DNA of 64,000 nt from Thermaurantimonas aggregans. GTDB taxonomy: Bacteria; Bacteroidota; Bacteroidia; Flavobacteriales; Schleiferiaceae. The DNA lies in assembly GCF_003851885.1 (NCBI RefSeq), contig NZ_BHZE01000001.1, positions 62,001-126,000 on the forward strand. Direction: 5' to 3'. Of the stretch, positions 1 through 8,775 are shown in pieces. Position 1 is the first letter of the stretch. Each line of letters opens with the position of its first letter. A program made the position numbers and the translations under genes. The notes under the pieces were generated by a model. It was not told the origin of the DNA. It saw only the letters and a program-made list of their open reading frames with translations, and did no database searches.

Positions 1-1
1 C

Positions 2-1411
2 AATCTCGTAACTCGGGCAATATCTGACATTGAAGTTATCTCCGAAATTTTTTCTGAGGGATTACTTGTTATCATTGGTGACATGCTGAAGGTAGTAGCT
101 ATGCTAATTGCCATGTTTTATTTCATCGACTGGCGATTGAATATCATAGCGCTATCCGTTTTGCCTTTTTTATTCATAGCTACAAGGTGGTTCCAGAAGA
201 ACATAAAAATTTCCTTTCAACAGGTGCGCAACGAGGTGGCCAATTTGAATGCCTTTGTGCAAGAACGCCTCACCGGAATGAGTGTCGTTCAGATCTTTGG
301 CCGCGAAAAAGCTGAATTTGAAAAATTCAAAATCATCAATGCTCGACATCGAGATGCTAACATCAAGGGCATATGGTACTTCAGCATCTTTTTACCGCTT
401 CTCGATCTGATTTCAGCTATTTCTATTGCATTAGTAGTAAGTGCAGGATCATGGTGGGCAGTAAGTGGACAGGATATTTCTCTCGGTGAATTAACCTCTC
501 TAATCATGTTTATCAACATGATCTTCAGACCACTTCGGCAGCTGGCAGACCGTGTCAATTCGCTTCAAATGGGTATTGTGGCTTCTAATCGCGTATTTGC
601 TCTGCTCGACGATGTAAAACTTTTAGAAGTAGATGATTCAACCGCAACAATGCCACCGATCGTCGGCCATGTTCGTTTCGAAAAAGTGACTTTTGGCTAC
701 AAGCCCGACGAAACGGTCTTGCACAACATTTCCTTCGACATCGAAGCGGGCAAAACCCTGGCAATAGTTGGCGCTACCGGCGCTGGCAAGTCCACCATCA
801 TCCAGCTGCTTTCGCGCTATTATGAGCCGCAGTCAGGCACTATTTTTATAGATAATATCAATATTTCTCACGTAGCGCTTCAGTCGCTCAGAAGTCAGAT
901 GGCCGTAGTGCTTCAAGATGTCTTTCTTTTTTCTGACACCATTTACAAAAACATTACGCTCGGGCAGCCTTACACACTTGCTGAGGTAGAAGAAGCTGCA
1001 GACAGAATTGGCATTTTGCCTTTCATTCGTTCATTGCCTGGTGGTTGGGATTACAATGTGCGCGAGAGGGGTGCTACGCTCAGCACAGGTCAAAGGCAGT
1101 TAATCGCCTTTTTGCGAGCGTATTTGGTCCGACCTAAAATTTTTATTCTCGATGAGGCCACCTCAAACATTGATAGCCAAACCGAACAGATGGTACAAAG
1201 AGCCATTGAACACATTACACGCGGCCGTACAAGCATCATCATCGCCCACCGATTGAGCACCATCTTGCATGCTGATAAAATACTTGTACTCAAAAAAGGA
1301 AAAATCATTGAAGAAGGTACGCACCAAGAGTTGTTGAAAAACAAAGGCTATTACAGCAAATTGTTTGAGATTCAATTCGCTTCTTTAACCGAACAAATCT
1401 CAGATCGATAA
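2..1411 (+). CDS. ABC exporter, permease-ATPase fusion (MsbA-like), 5' partial
   Basis: Half-transporter of the type I ABC exporter family, expected in the inner membrane as a dimer that flips or exports a lipid, peptide or drug. The reading frame is open from base 2, so the start lies before the window. The visible part begins inside the transmembrane domain, with a typical cytoplasmic-loop sequence (VTRAISDIEVISEIFSEG), and continues through the last membrane helices. The nucleotide-binding domain follows: Walker A GATGAGKST near base 770, signature LSTGQRQ near 1082, Walker B IFILDEATSNID near 1140, and the switch histidine in IAHRLS. The substrate cannot be told from the sequence. The next gene starts 3 bases after the stop, so the two are probably co-transcribed. 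The family call is certain; MsbA-type lipid export is only the most likely option. Confidence 0.93.
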   Translation, partial: NLVTRAISDIEVISEIFSEGLLVIIGDMLKVVAMLIAMFYFIDWRLNIIALSVLPFLFIATRWFQKNIKISFQQVRNEVANLNAFVQERLTGMSVVQIFGREKAEFEKFKIINARHRDANIKGIWYFSIFLPLLDLISAISIALVVSAGSWWAVSGQDISLGELTSLIMFINMIFRPLRQLADRVNSLQMGIVASNRVFALLDDVKLLEVDDSTATMPPIVGHVRFEKVTFGYKPDETVLHNISFDIEAGKTLAIVGATGAGKSTIIQLLSRYYEPQSGTIFIDNINISHVALQSLRSQMAVVLQDVFLFSDTIYKNITLGQPYTLAEVEEAADRIGILPFIRSLPGGWDYNVRERGATLSTGQRQLIAFLRAYLVRPKIFILDEATSNIDSQTEQMVQRAIEHITRGRTSIIIAHRLSTILHADKILVLKKGKIIEEGTHQELLKNKGYYSKLFEIQFASLTEQISDR

Positions 1412-1414
1412 TTC

Positions 1415-3433
1415 ATGAAAATACTTTTAAATGTATTTAAATTTTTAAAAAATGTCCTTGTAAAAAACAGAGAGTTAGTTCTGTTTTTTATTGCGTCTGT
1501 TTTAATAGCGTTGCTCTATCCAGAGGGAAGAAGATTTCCACACGATTGGAAAAAAAACTCGACTTGGAAATACGATGATCTGATCGCTGAATTTTCCTTT
1601 GTTAGGCCTCTCTCCGACGATGAACTTTTCGGACAACAGGACAGCATCCATCAAAAAATAGTGTATTTTCAACTAATACAACTAAGACCTCAAATTGAAC
1701 TACATTTTTCTGATTCTTCGGTAAAAAACTTTATCGGTGATGAGATTTCAGATCAAATTATAAAAGCGTTTGAAGTTAAGTTAATTGCCAACGAAAAAAT
1801 AAATGAAATAAGCAATGAAAAAAATTCATGTTTTATTTTAAAAGAATCAGACACGCTTGCTATCGATTGCAAAAATATTTTGCTCGCATCACATGTTCAG
1901 AGGGAGTTAAAAAAGTCACTAGACAGTGCTTTTTTATACAAGGGTTTTTCACCTCAAGATGTTTCAATTATAGTCTTGCCTAATCTAAAATTATTTAAAC
2001 AAGAAAATTTAACTGAATTAAATTTTTTACACGTATCTAAAAGTGAGTTGATACAGCAGGGTGATGTACTCGTAAAAAAGGGACAGATAATCGATCAGAA
2101 GACACATTATAGATTGCGTTTTTATCGAGATATTTACAAAACTGGTTATCCGTTTGGTTTAAACAGATTTTATTCATTTTTAGGCAAATGGATTTTGGTG
2201 TCGATCATATTATTTATGTTGTACCAATTTTTGGTTTTTTTCAGACCTAATGTGTTTGAAGATAGCTCAAAAATCTTAATGATACTTTCTTTTGTCTTAA
2301 TCTTTTTTTTCGTAAGTACTCAGATGGCCAAAAGAAATGAAGAGTGGATTTACTTTGTACCAATGCCCATAGTTCCTATTGTCTTAAAAGCTTTTTATGA
2401 CACGCGATTAGCTCTCTTTACACACTTCTTATTGCTGTTGCTTATAGGCATTTACATTAGTGATGTTTACACGTTTTTTCTATTGCATTTTACCAGCGGT
2501 GTTTTTTCCATTATTACTGTTGAATCAATTTACAAAAGAAGTCAACTTTTTACATCCGTTTTTAAAATTATAGCCGTATATCTATTTGTGTTTTTTTCTC
2601 TACAACTCACTACTGGACAATCTTTTGCTTCATCAACCGATACATATTTGAAATTAACGATTAATTCCTTCCTCATTTTATTGGCTTTTCCCATCATTTA
2701 CGGCATTGAGAGAATTTTTGGCATGGTGTCAGACCTCAGCTTACTCGAGCTCTCTGATACCAATATGCCGTTGCTTAAGGAACTTGCAGAAAAGGCACCA
2801 GGCACTTTTCAGCACAGTATTCAGGTGTCGAGTTTAGCAGAGAGTGCAGCAGCCGTCATAGGTGCTAACACATTGCTGGTGCGCACAGCAGCTTTGTATC
2901 ACGACATCGGAAAGATGAAACACCCTCAGTTTTTTATAGAAAATCAGGTGAGCGGTTATAATCCACATGATGAACTTTCCTTCGAGGAAAGTGCTCGGGT
3001 AATCATCGAACACGTAAAAGAAGGCATCACCCTGGCTCGTGAGCGCAAGCTGCCCGAATCCATCATCGACTTTATACGCACCCATCACGGAACCACTGCT
3101 GTACAGTATTTCTACAAAATGTACTTAAAAAATTTTCCTGAAGATCCTAAAGTAGAAGAGCGTTTTCGATATCAAGGTCCAACACCTTTTTCAAAAGAAA
3201 CAGCCATTTTGATGTTGGCTGATAGCGTTGAGGCTGCTTGTCGCAGCCTTGCGCAGATGGGCGCTGATAGATTTCAAATGGAAGCTCAAATAGATGTCAT
3301 TTTTGAGTCGCTCATGGAACAGCGCCAGTTTGACAATGCCAACATTACCCTCGCTGAAATATCCGAAGTAAAAAAGACGCTTAAGAAAAAAATAATCAAC
3401 ATTTACCACAGTCGAATTACGTATCCTAAATAA
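1415..3433 (+). CDS. pgpH: 7TM-HD family phosphohydrolase (PgpH/YqfF type), likely c-di-AMP phosphodiesterase
   Basis: Membrane phosphodiesterase of 672 residues. An N-terminal membrane anchor (about residues 20-36) is followed by an extracytoplasmic region (7TMR-HDED type, about 40-250), then seven hydrophobic segments (about 255-440) and a cytoplasmic HD domain. The HD signature is H496-D497 in HDIGKMKHP, preceded by the histidine of TFQHSIQ and followed by the HH of TRTHHG-like spacing (FIRTHHGT) and a late aspartate in MLADSVEA. Proteins with this order in Firmicutes and Bacteroidota hydrolyse cyclic di-AMP, so that role is inferred from the family. The start at 1415 lies 3 bases after the exporter stop, suggesting one transcript. 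A c-di-AMP link with osmotic or K+ control (trkH lies at 45 kb) is possible but not shown here. Confidence 0.9.
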   Translation: MKILLNVFKFLKNVLVKNRELVLFFIASVLIALLYPEGRRFPHDWKKNSTWKYDDLIAEFSFVRPLSDDELFGQQDSIHQKIVYFQLIQLRPQIELHFSDSSVKNFIGDEISDQIIKAFEVKLIANEKINEISNEKNSCFILKESDTLAIDCKNILLASHVQRELKKSLDSAFLYKGFSPQDVSIIVLPNLKLFKQENLTELNFLHVSKSELIQQGDVLVKKGQIIDQKTHYRLRFYRDIYKTGYPFGLNRFYSFLGKWILVSIILFMLYQFLVFFRPNVFEDSSKILMILSFVLIFFFVSTQMAKRNEEWIYFVPMPIVPIVLKAFYDTRLALFTHFLLLLLIGIYISDVYTFFLLHFTSGVFSIITVESIYKRSQLFTSVFKIIAVYLFVFFSLQLTTGQSFASSTDTYLKLTINSFLILLAFPIIYGIERIFGMVSDLSLLELSDTNMPLLKELAEKAPGTFQHSIQVSSLAESAAAVIGANTLLVRTAALYHDIGKMKHPQFFIENQVSGYNPHDELSFEESARVIIEHVKEGITLARERKLPESIIDFIRTHHGTTAVQYFYKMYLKNFPEDPKVEERFRYQGPTPFSKETAILMLADSVEAACRSLAQMGADRFQMEAQIDVIFESLMEQRQFDNANITLAEISEVKKTLKKKIINIYHSRITYPK

Positions 3434-3458
3434 TGATGAAAAGACTAAACGCCTGACT

Positions 3459-3466
3459 TAACTTTG
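3459..3466 (+). promoter_or_regulatory. Bacteroidota -7 promoter box (TAnnTTTG) for the ECF sigma gene
   Basis: TAACTTTG matches the -7 consensus TAnnTTTG exactly, 41 bases before the ATG at 3508 and just after the previous stop. No convincing -33 TTG box is seen at the right distance. Confidence 0.5.
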
Positions 3467-3507
3467 TACACTGTTCTAACCATTTAGCTCCTTCAACCGT
3501 CTATTTA

Positions 3508-4113
3508 ATGGCTGAGTTAAACAAAGAAAATTTGGACGGCACATCCATCAATCTTGTTCTCGAACAGCGCCAATCCTCTTCGGCGGGTTTATTGGGCTGG
3601 ATCGAGCGTTTGCTCAAAGGCGAGTACAGGGCTGAAGAAGAGATCTATAAATACATTTACCAAAAGCAATACGCCGTAGCGTACAGATATGTAAACAACC
3701 ATGACGACGCCATCGAGATTTTCAACTCGGCCATGGTTAAAGTGTTTAAACACATTAAATCACTCGACGATTACGAGAAAATTGAAAGTTGGATCAAGAA
3801 AATCATCATTAATACGGCATTAGATTTTCTTCGTACCAACAAAAGACATAAAGTCAATCTTCAGCCTATCGAAGATGATTTAAAAAAAATACCAGTAACT
3901 GCTGCAGCTGACAGTGCATTTGAATACGACTATTTGATACAATTAGTTCATCAGCTACCGCAGCGAAAAAGAATGGTCTTTATGCTCTATGCCATCGAGG
4001 GATTTTCGCATAAAGAAATCGCTGAAACATTGAACATTTCAGAAAGCAACAGCAAACTTTTGCTTCATGAAGCAAGAAAATTTCTCCAGAGCAAATTGAA
4101 CAAAAAAGCTTGA
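3508..4113 (+). CDS. ECF-type RNA polymerase sigma factor (sigma-70 family)
   Basis: A 201-residue alternative sigma factor. An N-terminal extension of about 40 residues precedes sigma region 2 (residues about 45-115, including YRYVNNHDDAIEIFNSAM). A short linker leads to region 4 (about 145-198) with its helix-turn-helix (GFSHKEIAETLNISESNS). Such proteins direct transcription of envelope or stress regulons and are normally held by a membrane anti-sigma factor. The next gene starts 2 bases after this stop and has a short cytoplasmic segment followed by a membrane helix, which fits that role. An exact TAnnTTTG box precedes the gene. The regulon cannot be told from the window. Confidence 0.92.
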   Translation: MAELNKENLDGTSINLVLEQRQSSSAGLLGWIERLLKGEYRAEEEIYKYIYQKQYAVAYRYVNNHDDAIEIFNSAMVKVFKHIKSLDDYEKIESWIKKIIINTALDFLRTNKRHKVNLQPIEDDLKKIPVTAAADSAFEYDYLIQLVHQLPQRKRMVFMLYAIEGFSHKEIAETLNISESNSKLLLHEARKFLQSKLNKKA

Positions 4114-4115
4114 CG

Positions 4116-5234
4116 ATGCAAGGAGAGAACAATGACATAGATAATCTGTTCAGAGAAGCTTTTGAACAAGCGATAAGAGAAACGCCACCTGTAAATCAGG
4201 CTTGGAGTAGCATGCAGCATAAACTCATTAAAAGGAGACAAAAAACTTTTCTACTTGTTACCCATATTCTTGCAAATTTTATTCTCTTTATTGGATTTAT
4301 AGGCTTTATTAAACCGATGTTGCTTCAACAAGAAAATAATCGTGAAACAATAAGCGCTCAACAAATCGTGTCTGAAGTAGAAAAAAGCACAAATAATATC
4401 GCAGAAAGTGAACACTCGAACAAAGAGGATATAGAAATAACAAATGAAGCAACTTTTCAAAATAAACCTTCTACTTTAATAGAAAATAATGTTTCATTTA
4501 GTGAGATTGAAGTTAATAGTAAAATAGATGAACAAAAAATTTATTTTGAATACAAAAATCTTTGTCTTCGAGATGAAAATTTATTGAAATATCAGATTTA
4601 CGATGAAGAAGAAATAACCAAGGATAAATCAGATTTTCAATGGACTTTTACAATTGGTTTTCTATTACATAATCACTGGGTTGTTGGCGGTGATTTTATG
4701 GGAAATAATTTGCCAAGTATCGGAGTCTTAGTCTCAAAAAACATTAAACCAAACCTACAGATTACTGCAGGTGCTCGGTATTTGCATCGAGGTAACATGG
4801 ATTACGCTGCCTACTCAAAAACCAAAGAAATTTACGACCTAGAACAAATTAATCTTTACACCCTTTATGTAAATGGAACGCATTGGTTAGAAATTCCGAT
4901 TGGAGTTCAATATTACCTGCCAAATAGAAAAATTTTTGTAGGTGGATACGTCACGTCCGATATTTTTCTACACCAAACAGCCGAATTGGGCGTTAAAACA
5001 GTAGTACCAGCTTTTAGCTTTCAGACTGAAGAACAAAGAAAAAGAGCTTGGAATTACGAATCAGGCATTCCAAAAATTAATTTTGGCATTCGTGTAGAAG
5101 CGGGTGTCTATTTAAACCCAAAAAGTTCAATAAATATCTTCTCAAAAGTGAGTCCTTACAGTGGAGCCCCAAATGCTAATATTCAAAGAAATTACGGTTG
5201 GGATTTGGGTGTAGATTGGCGATATTACTTCTGA
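4116..5234 (+). CDS. Putative anti-sigma-like membrane protein with beta-barrel-like C-terminus
   Basis: About 372 residues starting at the ATG at 4116; a TTG at 4110 overlapping the sigma gene stop is also in frame. Residues about 1-45 are hydrophilic and cytoplasmic-looking (NDIDNLFREAFEQAI), and one strong membrane helix follows (about 48-70). A low-complexity Lys/Glu/Asn linker runs to about 165. The last 200 residues alternate polar and aromatic residues, as in outer-membrane barrel strands (for example ITAGARYLH and WLEIPIGVQYYL), and end in phenylalanine (DWRYYF), as many outer-membrane barrels do. Its position directly after an ECF sigma gene suggests an anti-sigma or signal-relay role. 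A single chain bridging inner and outer membranes is unusual; alternatively the C-terminal part is a soluble periplasmic barrel or sandwich. The assignment is inferred from context and topology only. Confidence 0.6.
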   Translation: MQGENNDIDNLFREAFEQAIRETPPVNQAWSSMQHKLIKRRQKTFLLVTHILANFILFIGFIGFIKPMLLQQENNRETISAQQIVSEVEKSTNNIAESEHSNKEDIEITNEATFQNKPSTLIENNVSFSEIEVNSKIDEQKIYFEYKNLCLRDENLLKYQIYDEEEITKDKSDFQWTFTIGFLLHNHWVVGGDFMGNNLPSIGVLVSKNIKPNLQITAGARYLHRGNMDYAAYSKTKEIYDLEQINLYTLYVNGTHWLEIPIGVQYYLPNRKIFVGGYVTSDIFLHQTAELGVKTVVPAFSFQTEEQRKRAWNYESGIPKINFGIRVEAGVYLNPKSSINIFSKVSPYSGAPNANIQRNYGWDLGVDWRYYF

Positions 5235-5240
5235 TACCTT

Positions 5241-5825
5241 ATGTTTAAATATTTTGCTTCGATTCTCGCATATATTTTTTTATCGTTTTCTTGTAGAAAA
5301 TTAGATAGCCTACCTCAAGATGCCTACTTTGAGCCTCTGACTATTAGTTGGGATGAAGATGGAATATCCCATAGATATAAAGTTGGCGAGAATGCTTTGT
5401 ATTCCAGAAGTTTCACTGTATTAAATTCTGATGAAAATAGGGTATTTGTTCATGAATTTTACATAAATGACAACAACTTTATTCGTATATCGCTTGCAAG
5501 CGAAAAATCAGCTGTTCAAATAGAGCAAGATTTAGAAGAACTTTTTCAGTCGAACAGGGAGATATTTTTTGAAACTGTTGATTATATATCATCCGGTAAA
5601 TCGGTGATCGAATTTTTAGAAAATCGCACTTTAACAGCAAGTTCAATAACTAATTTAAATCTCCAAAATAAAATTAAAATTCTACAATCTAGAAAAGTTC
5701 AGATTTCCAACAAATTTTACTACGAAGCTGAGATTAGCTTTTCTTGCACTTTAATAAATGTTTCTGATAATTCTACACGAACTCTCAACAACGGCAAGGC
5801 AAAGATTGCTATCCGATACAAATAG
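5241..5825 (+). CDS. Hypothetical exported protein, possible lipoprotein
   Basis: A 194-residue protein of no recognised family. It starts with a short hydrophobic signal segment (about residues 4-16) ending in LSFSCRKLD; the cysteine at residue 18 could be a lipidation site, though the lipobox is weak. The rest is polar and predicted beta-rich. It lies 6 bases after the membrane protein linked to the sigma factor and reads as the third gene of that operon, so it may belong to the same envelope response. The next gene is separated by about 70 bases. Confidence 0.65.
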   Translation: MFKYFASILAYIFLSFSCRKLDSLPQDAYFEPLTISWDEDGISHRYKVGENALYSRSFTVLNSDENRVFVHEFYINDNNFIRISLASEKSAVQIEQDLEELFQSNREIFFETVDYISSGKSVIEFLENRTLTASSITNLNLQNKIKILQSRKVQISNKFYYEAEISFSCTLINVSDNSTRTLNNGKAKIAIRYK

Positions 5826-5893
5826 CATTTGCACTTAACATTGTGTTTGCATTTTACACCTTTTAACAGGCCGTATTTTAGCCAGTGAAGAAA

Positions 5894-6919
5894 ATGGCAA
5901 GAGAAGTGAAAAACAAAATTGTTGTTTTTGTTATAGCGGCATTAATAGTAGTCGTTGTTGTATTATTTATTTTTAATAGACCAAAAGACGATTTAGAGGC
6001 ATTAAAAGCTGATTATACTATCCACATCGAAGACACTGCTTCCATCACCAAAATCATTATATCTGACAAAACACCTAAATCAGTGACCTTGGTTCGCACA
6101 AAAAACGGTTGGGAGACTGAAAGTGGCAATCCGGTACGATTGGATGCCATTCAAACACTGCTCGAAACTCTGAATCGTGTGCGCTTAAAAAATTTTGTGC
6201 CCGAAACGGCTCGTGACAATGTGTTGCGCCGAATGGCCAGTGCCGGAAAAGAAGTGAAGGTATATGCGGGCAATAAGCTTATTCGTCACTTCTATGTCGG
6301 TACTGAAACAATGGATGAAATGGGTACCTACATGATGTTGAAGGATGGTAAAAATCCGTATGCCATGTTTATACCCGGTTTCAACGGATTCTTGTCCACC
6401 CGATTTTTTGCAAACGAGGCGCTTTGGTTGCGAAAAACAATTTGGGCATTTGACAATCTCGACATCTCAAAAGTAGAGTATAAAGACTTTGATACACCCG
6501 AAAATTCTTTCACACTGACCATTGACAACGGTTATCAACTGACTAATGCAACCGGTCAGCCTTTGAAAGCTGATAGCATTAAGGCTGCTGTTTTTCTGGC
6601 TGGTTTCAGAACGGTAGAATACGAGGGTGTCATTTTGCCCGAAGACCCTATTTACAAAAGACAAGATTCTTTGAAAGCCTCTATACCTGCCTTTGAACTC
6701 ACTGCATGGAAAAGAGATGGCAGCTGGAAAAAACTCACAACCTATCACATAAAGGCCAATGAAGATGCTGTTGAGTTTTACACCAATTTGGGCAAGTATG
6801 ACCCCGATCGTCTTCATGCGTTTATTTCTAACGACAAAGGGCAAGAACTCTTTGTGCTGGTGCAGTATTACGGATTAGCGCCAGTACTGGTCACTGTTCA
6901 CGATTTGAAAAAGCGATAA
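5894..6919 (+). CDS. DUF4340 domain-containing protein
   Basis: About 341 residues, with a GTG three codons upstream (5885) as an alternative start. One N-terminal membrane helix (about residues 8-26, IVVFVIAALIVVVVVLF) anchors a large extracytoplasmic domain. The repeated pattern of short beta units (IHIEDTASITKIIISD, ENSFTLTIDNGYQLT) and the overall length fit the DUF4340 family. In many bacteria DUF4340 proteins are encoded beside GldF/GldG-like ABC transporter parts; here gldF and gldG lie 48 kb away in the same orientation. The biochemical role is unknown. Confidence 0.75.
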   Translation: MAREVKNKIVVFVIAALIVVVVVLFIFNRPKDDLEALKADYTIHIEDTASITKIIISDKTPKSVTLVRTKNGWETESGNPVRLDAIQTLLETLNRVRLKNFVPETARDNVLRRMASAGKEVKVYAGNKLIRHFYVGTETMDEMGTYMMLKDGKNPYAMFIPGFNGFLSTRFFANEALWLRKTIWAFDNLDISKVEYKDFDTPENSFTLTIDNGYQLTNATGQPLKADSIKAAVFLAGFRTVEYEGVILPEDPIYKRQDSLKASIPAFELTAWKRDGSWKKLTTYHIKANEDAVEFYTNLGKYDPDRLHAFISNDKGQELFVLVQYYGLAPVLVTVHDLKKR

Positions 6920-6937
6920 AAAGCTGTTTTAAAAATA

Positions 6938-6951
6938 TTATGCATGCATAA
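6938..6951. repeat. 14-bp palindrome between the DUF4340 gene and etfB
   Basis: TTATGCATGCATAA is a perfect palindrome. With the flanking A and T runs it extends to a 13-bp inverted repeat with one mismatch. It could be a weak terminator, an operator or chance in AT-rich DNA. Confidence 0.35.
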
Positions 6952-6953
6952 AA

Positions 6954-6985
6954 TTTTGAAGTTCCCTTCTTGCGTAATACCTTCG
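6954..6985 (+). promoter_or_regulatory. Probable promoter of the etf operon
   Basis: TTTTG at 6954-6958 (-33-like) and TACCTTCG at 6978-6985 (seven of eight to TAnnTTTG) are 19 bases apart, the usual spacing, and 32 bases before the etfB ATG. Confidence 0.5.
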
Positions 6986-7017
6986 CAACGATTAGTAATC
7001 CATTAAAAGTGTGACAA

Positions 7018-7764
7018 ATGAAAGTTTTGGTATGTATTAGTCATGTGCCTGACACAACTTCGAAAATCAACTTTACCAATAACAATACTGAGTTTGATAA
7101 AAACGGAGTGACCTTCGTAATAAACCCTTACGATGAATTTGGGCTTACTCGAGCCATTTGGCTTCAAGAAAAGCAAGGCGCTCACGTCACCGTAATCAAT
7201 GTTGGAAAAGCAGAAACCGAGCCTACGCTGCGCAAAGCCTTAGCCATCGGTGCTAATGATGCCATCAGAGTAGATGCTGAACCAACCGACGCTTATTTTG
7301 TGGCATCTGAAATCGCAGCTCAAGCACGTGAAGGTGGTTATGACCTCATCATTGCTGGTCGTGAATCGATCGATTACAACGGTTCGCAAGTACCAGGAAT
7401 GATAGCCGCTATGCTTGGTTGGCCCTTCGTAAACGCTTGCGTGGGACTCGAAATCGAGGGAAACAAAGCAACAGTAATCCGAGAAATTGATGGTGGTAAG
7501 GAAAAATCAGTGGTTTCGCTGCCAGCTGTCATTGCAGGCCAAAAAGGCTTGGTGGAAGAGAGCGATCTGCGCATTCCAAATATGCGAGGCATCATGCAAG
7601 CGCGTACAAAACCGCTGCGCGTGGTTTCGCCTACATCATCTGATTACCTAACCAAGGCAGTAGCATACGAAAAACCTGCTCCAAAAGCTGCCGTAAAAAT
7701 GGTAGATCCTGAAAATATGGATGAGTTAGTGCGTCTTTTGCACGAAGAAGCGAAGGTTATCTAA
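7018..7764 (+). CDS. etfB: Electron transfer flavoprotein subunit beta
   Basis: Small subunit of electron transfer flavoprotein, which carries electrons from acyl-CoA and other flavin dehydrogenases to the respiratory chain. The 248-residue length is normal. The N-terminus MKVLVCISHVPDT, the segment INPYDEFGLTRAIWLQEK and the IIAGRESIDYNGSQVPG motif near residue 120 are family hallmarks of the AMP-binding beta subunit. The etfA gene follows after 30 bases, so the two form the usual etfBA operon. Confidence 0.96.
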   Translation: MKVLVCISHVPDTTSKINFTNNNTEFDKNGVTFVINPYDEFGLTRAIWLQEKQGAHVTVINVGKAETEPTLRKALAIGANDAIRVDAEPTDAYFVASEIAAQAREGGYDLIIAGRESIDYNGSQVPGMIAAMLGWPFVNACVGLEIEGNKATVIREIDGGKEKSVVSLPAVIAGQKGLVEESDLRIPNMRGIMQARTKPLRVVSPTSSDYLTKAVAYEKPAPKAAVKMVDPENMDELVRLLHEEAKVI

Positions 7765-7794
7765 TTCTTTTTTAATCAATAAATTTTTGAAGAC

Positions 7795-8757
7795 ATGAGT
7801 GTTTTGGTATTTATAGAAAATTGGGACGGAAAGCTCAAAAAAGCTTCTTATGAAGCTGCTTCATACGGCGCACGCCTTGCCGCTAAACTTGGTGTGCAAG
7901 CCCATGCTGTGGTGATAAATGTTGCTGACGATGCATCTGTACTTGGAAAATATGGTATCGACACTGTATATGCAATTGAAAGCAACGAGCTTTCGAGTTT
8001 TAACAATTACAAAATGGCTGAGGCCATTACAACAGCAGCAAAGGAATCAGGAGCTAAAGTCCTAGTGCTTTCAGGTACTTTCACCGGAAAAATGATAGCT
8101 CCTCTACTAGCAGTACACCACAAGGCCGCTTTGATTACAAATGCGGTGGCCGACCCTGAGAGCACATCTCCTTTAAAAGTTAAACGCAGTGCTTTTTCTA
8201 ACAAAGGGTATGTGTACTATGAAAGTTTAGCTGAAACAGCTATCATCTCCATAGTTCCTAATGCATTGGGCATTACCGAGCACAGTGGAAAAGGCGAGGT
8301 GAAGAAGTTAGACTTCACTCCCACTACGCCTGTTCAAGTTGAGGTAGTCGAAATAGATCGCGCAAAAGGAAAAATTCCTCTGCCAGAGGCAGAAATTGTA
8401 GTATCAGCCGGTAGAGGCTTAAAAGGCCCTGAAAACTGGGGAATGATTGAAGAACTGGCTGAAGTGCTCGGTGCCAGTACAGCCTGCTCAAAGCCTGTGA
8501 GCGATATGCACTGGCGTCCGCACAGCGAACACGTAGGACAGACGGGTATTACCATCAATCCTCAATTGTACATAGCTGTTGGTATTTCAGGTGCCATTCA
8601 GCATCTTGCCGGAGTAAGTGGCTCAAAGACCATTGTAGTAATCAACAGCGATCCAGAGGCACCTTTCTTCAAAGCGGCTGATTACGGAGTAGTGGGCGAT
8701 GCATTCAAAGTAGTACCGGCATTGACTGAAGCGATTAGAAAGTATAAAGCACAATAA
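7795..8757 (+). CDS. etfA: Electron transfer flavoprotein subunit alpha
   Basis: FAD-carrying large subunit of the electron transfer flavoprotein, 320 residues. The N-terminal domain (1-190) has the alpha/beta fold shared with EtfB. The C-terminal FAD domain shows SAGRGLKGPENWG near residue 203, the HVGQTG motif and YIAVGISGAIQHLAG near residue 265, all diagnostic. It pairs with etfB just upstream. The next gene starts 18 bases later but has its own promoter box inside that gap. Confidence 0.96.
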   Translation: MSVLVFIENWDGKLKKASYEAASYGARLAAKLGVQAHAVVINVADDASVLGKYGIDTVYAIESNELSSFNNYKMAEAITTAAKESGAKVLVLSGTFTGKMIAPLLAVHHKAALITNAVADPESTSPLKVKRSAFSNKGYVYYESLAETAIISIVPNALGITEHSGKGEVKKLDFTPTTPVQVEVVEIDRAKGKIPLPEAEIVVSAGRGLKGPENWGMIEELAEVLGASTACSKPVSDMHWRPHSEHVGQTGITINPQLYIAVGISGAIQHLAGVSGSKTIVVINSDPEAPFFKAADYGVVGDAFKVVPALTEAIRKYKAQ

Positions 8758-8763
8758 ATGAAT

Positions 8764-8771
8764 TAACTTTG
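8764..8771 (+). promoter_or_regulatory. -7 promoter box 4 bases before a start codon
   Basis: TAACTTTG matches TAnnTTTG exactly and ends only 4 bases before the ATG at 8776. If used, transcription would start at or within a few bases of the start codon, giving a leaderless or near-leaderless mRNA. Confidence 0.5.
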
Positions 8772-8775
8772 CACC

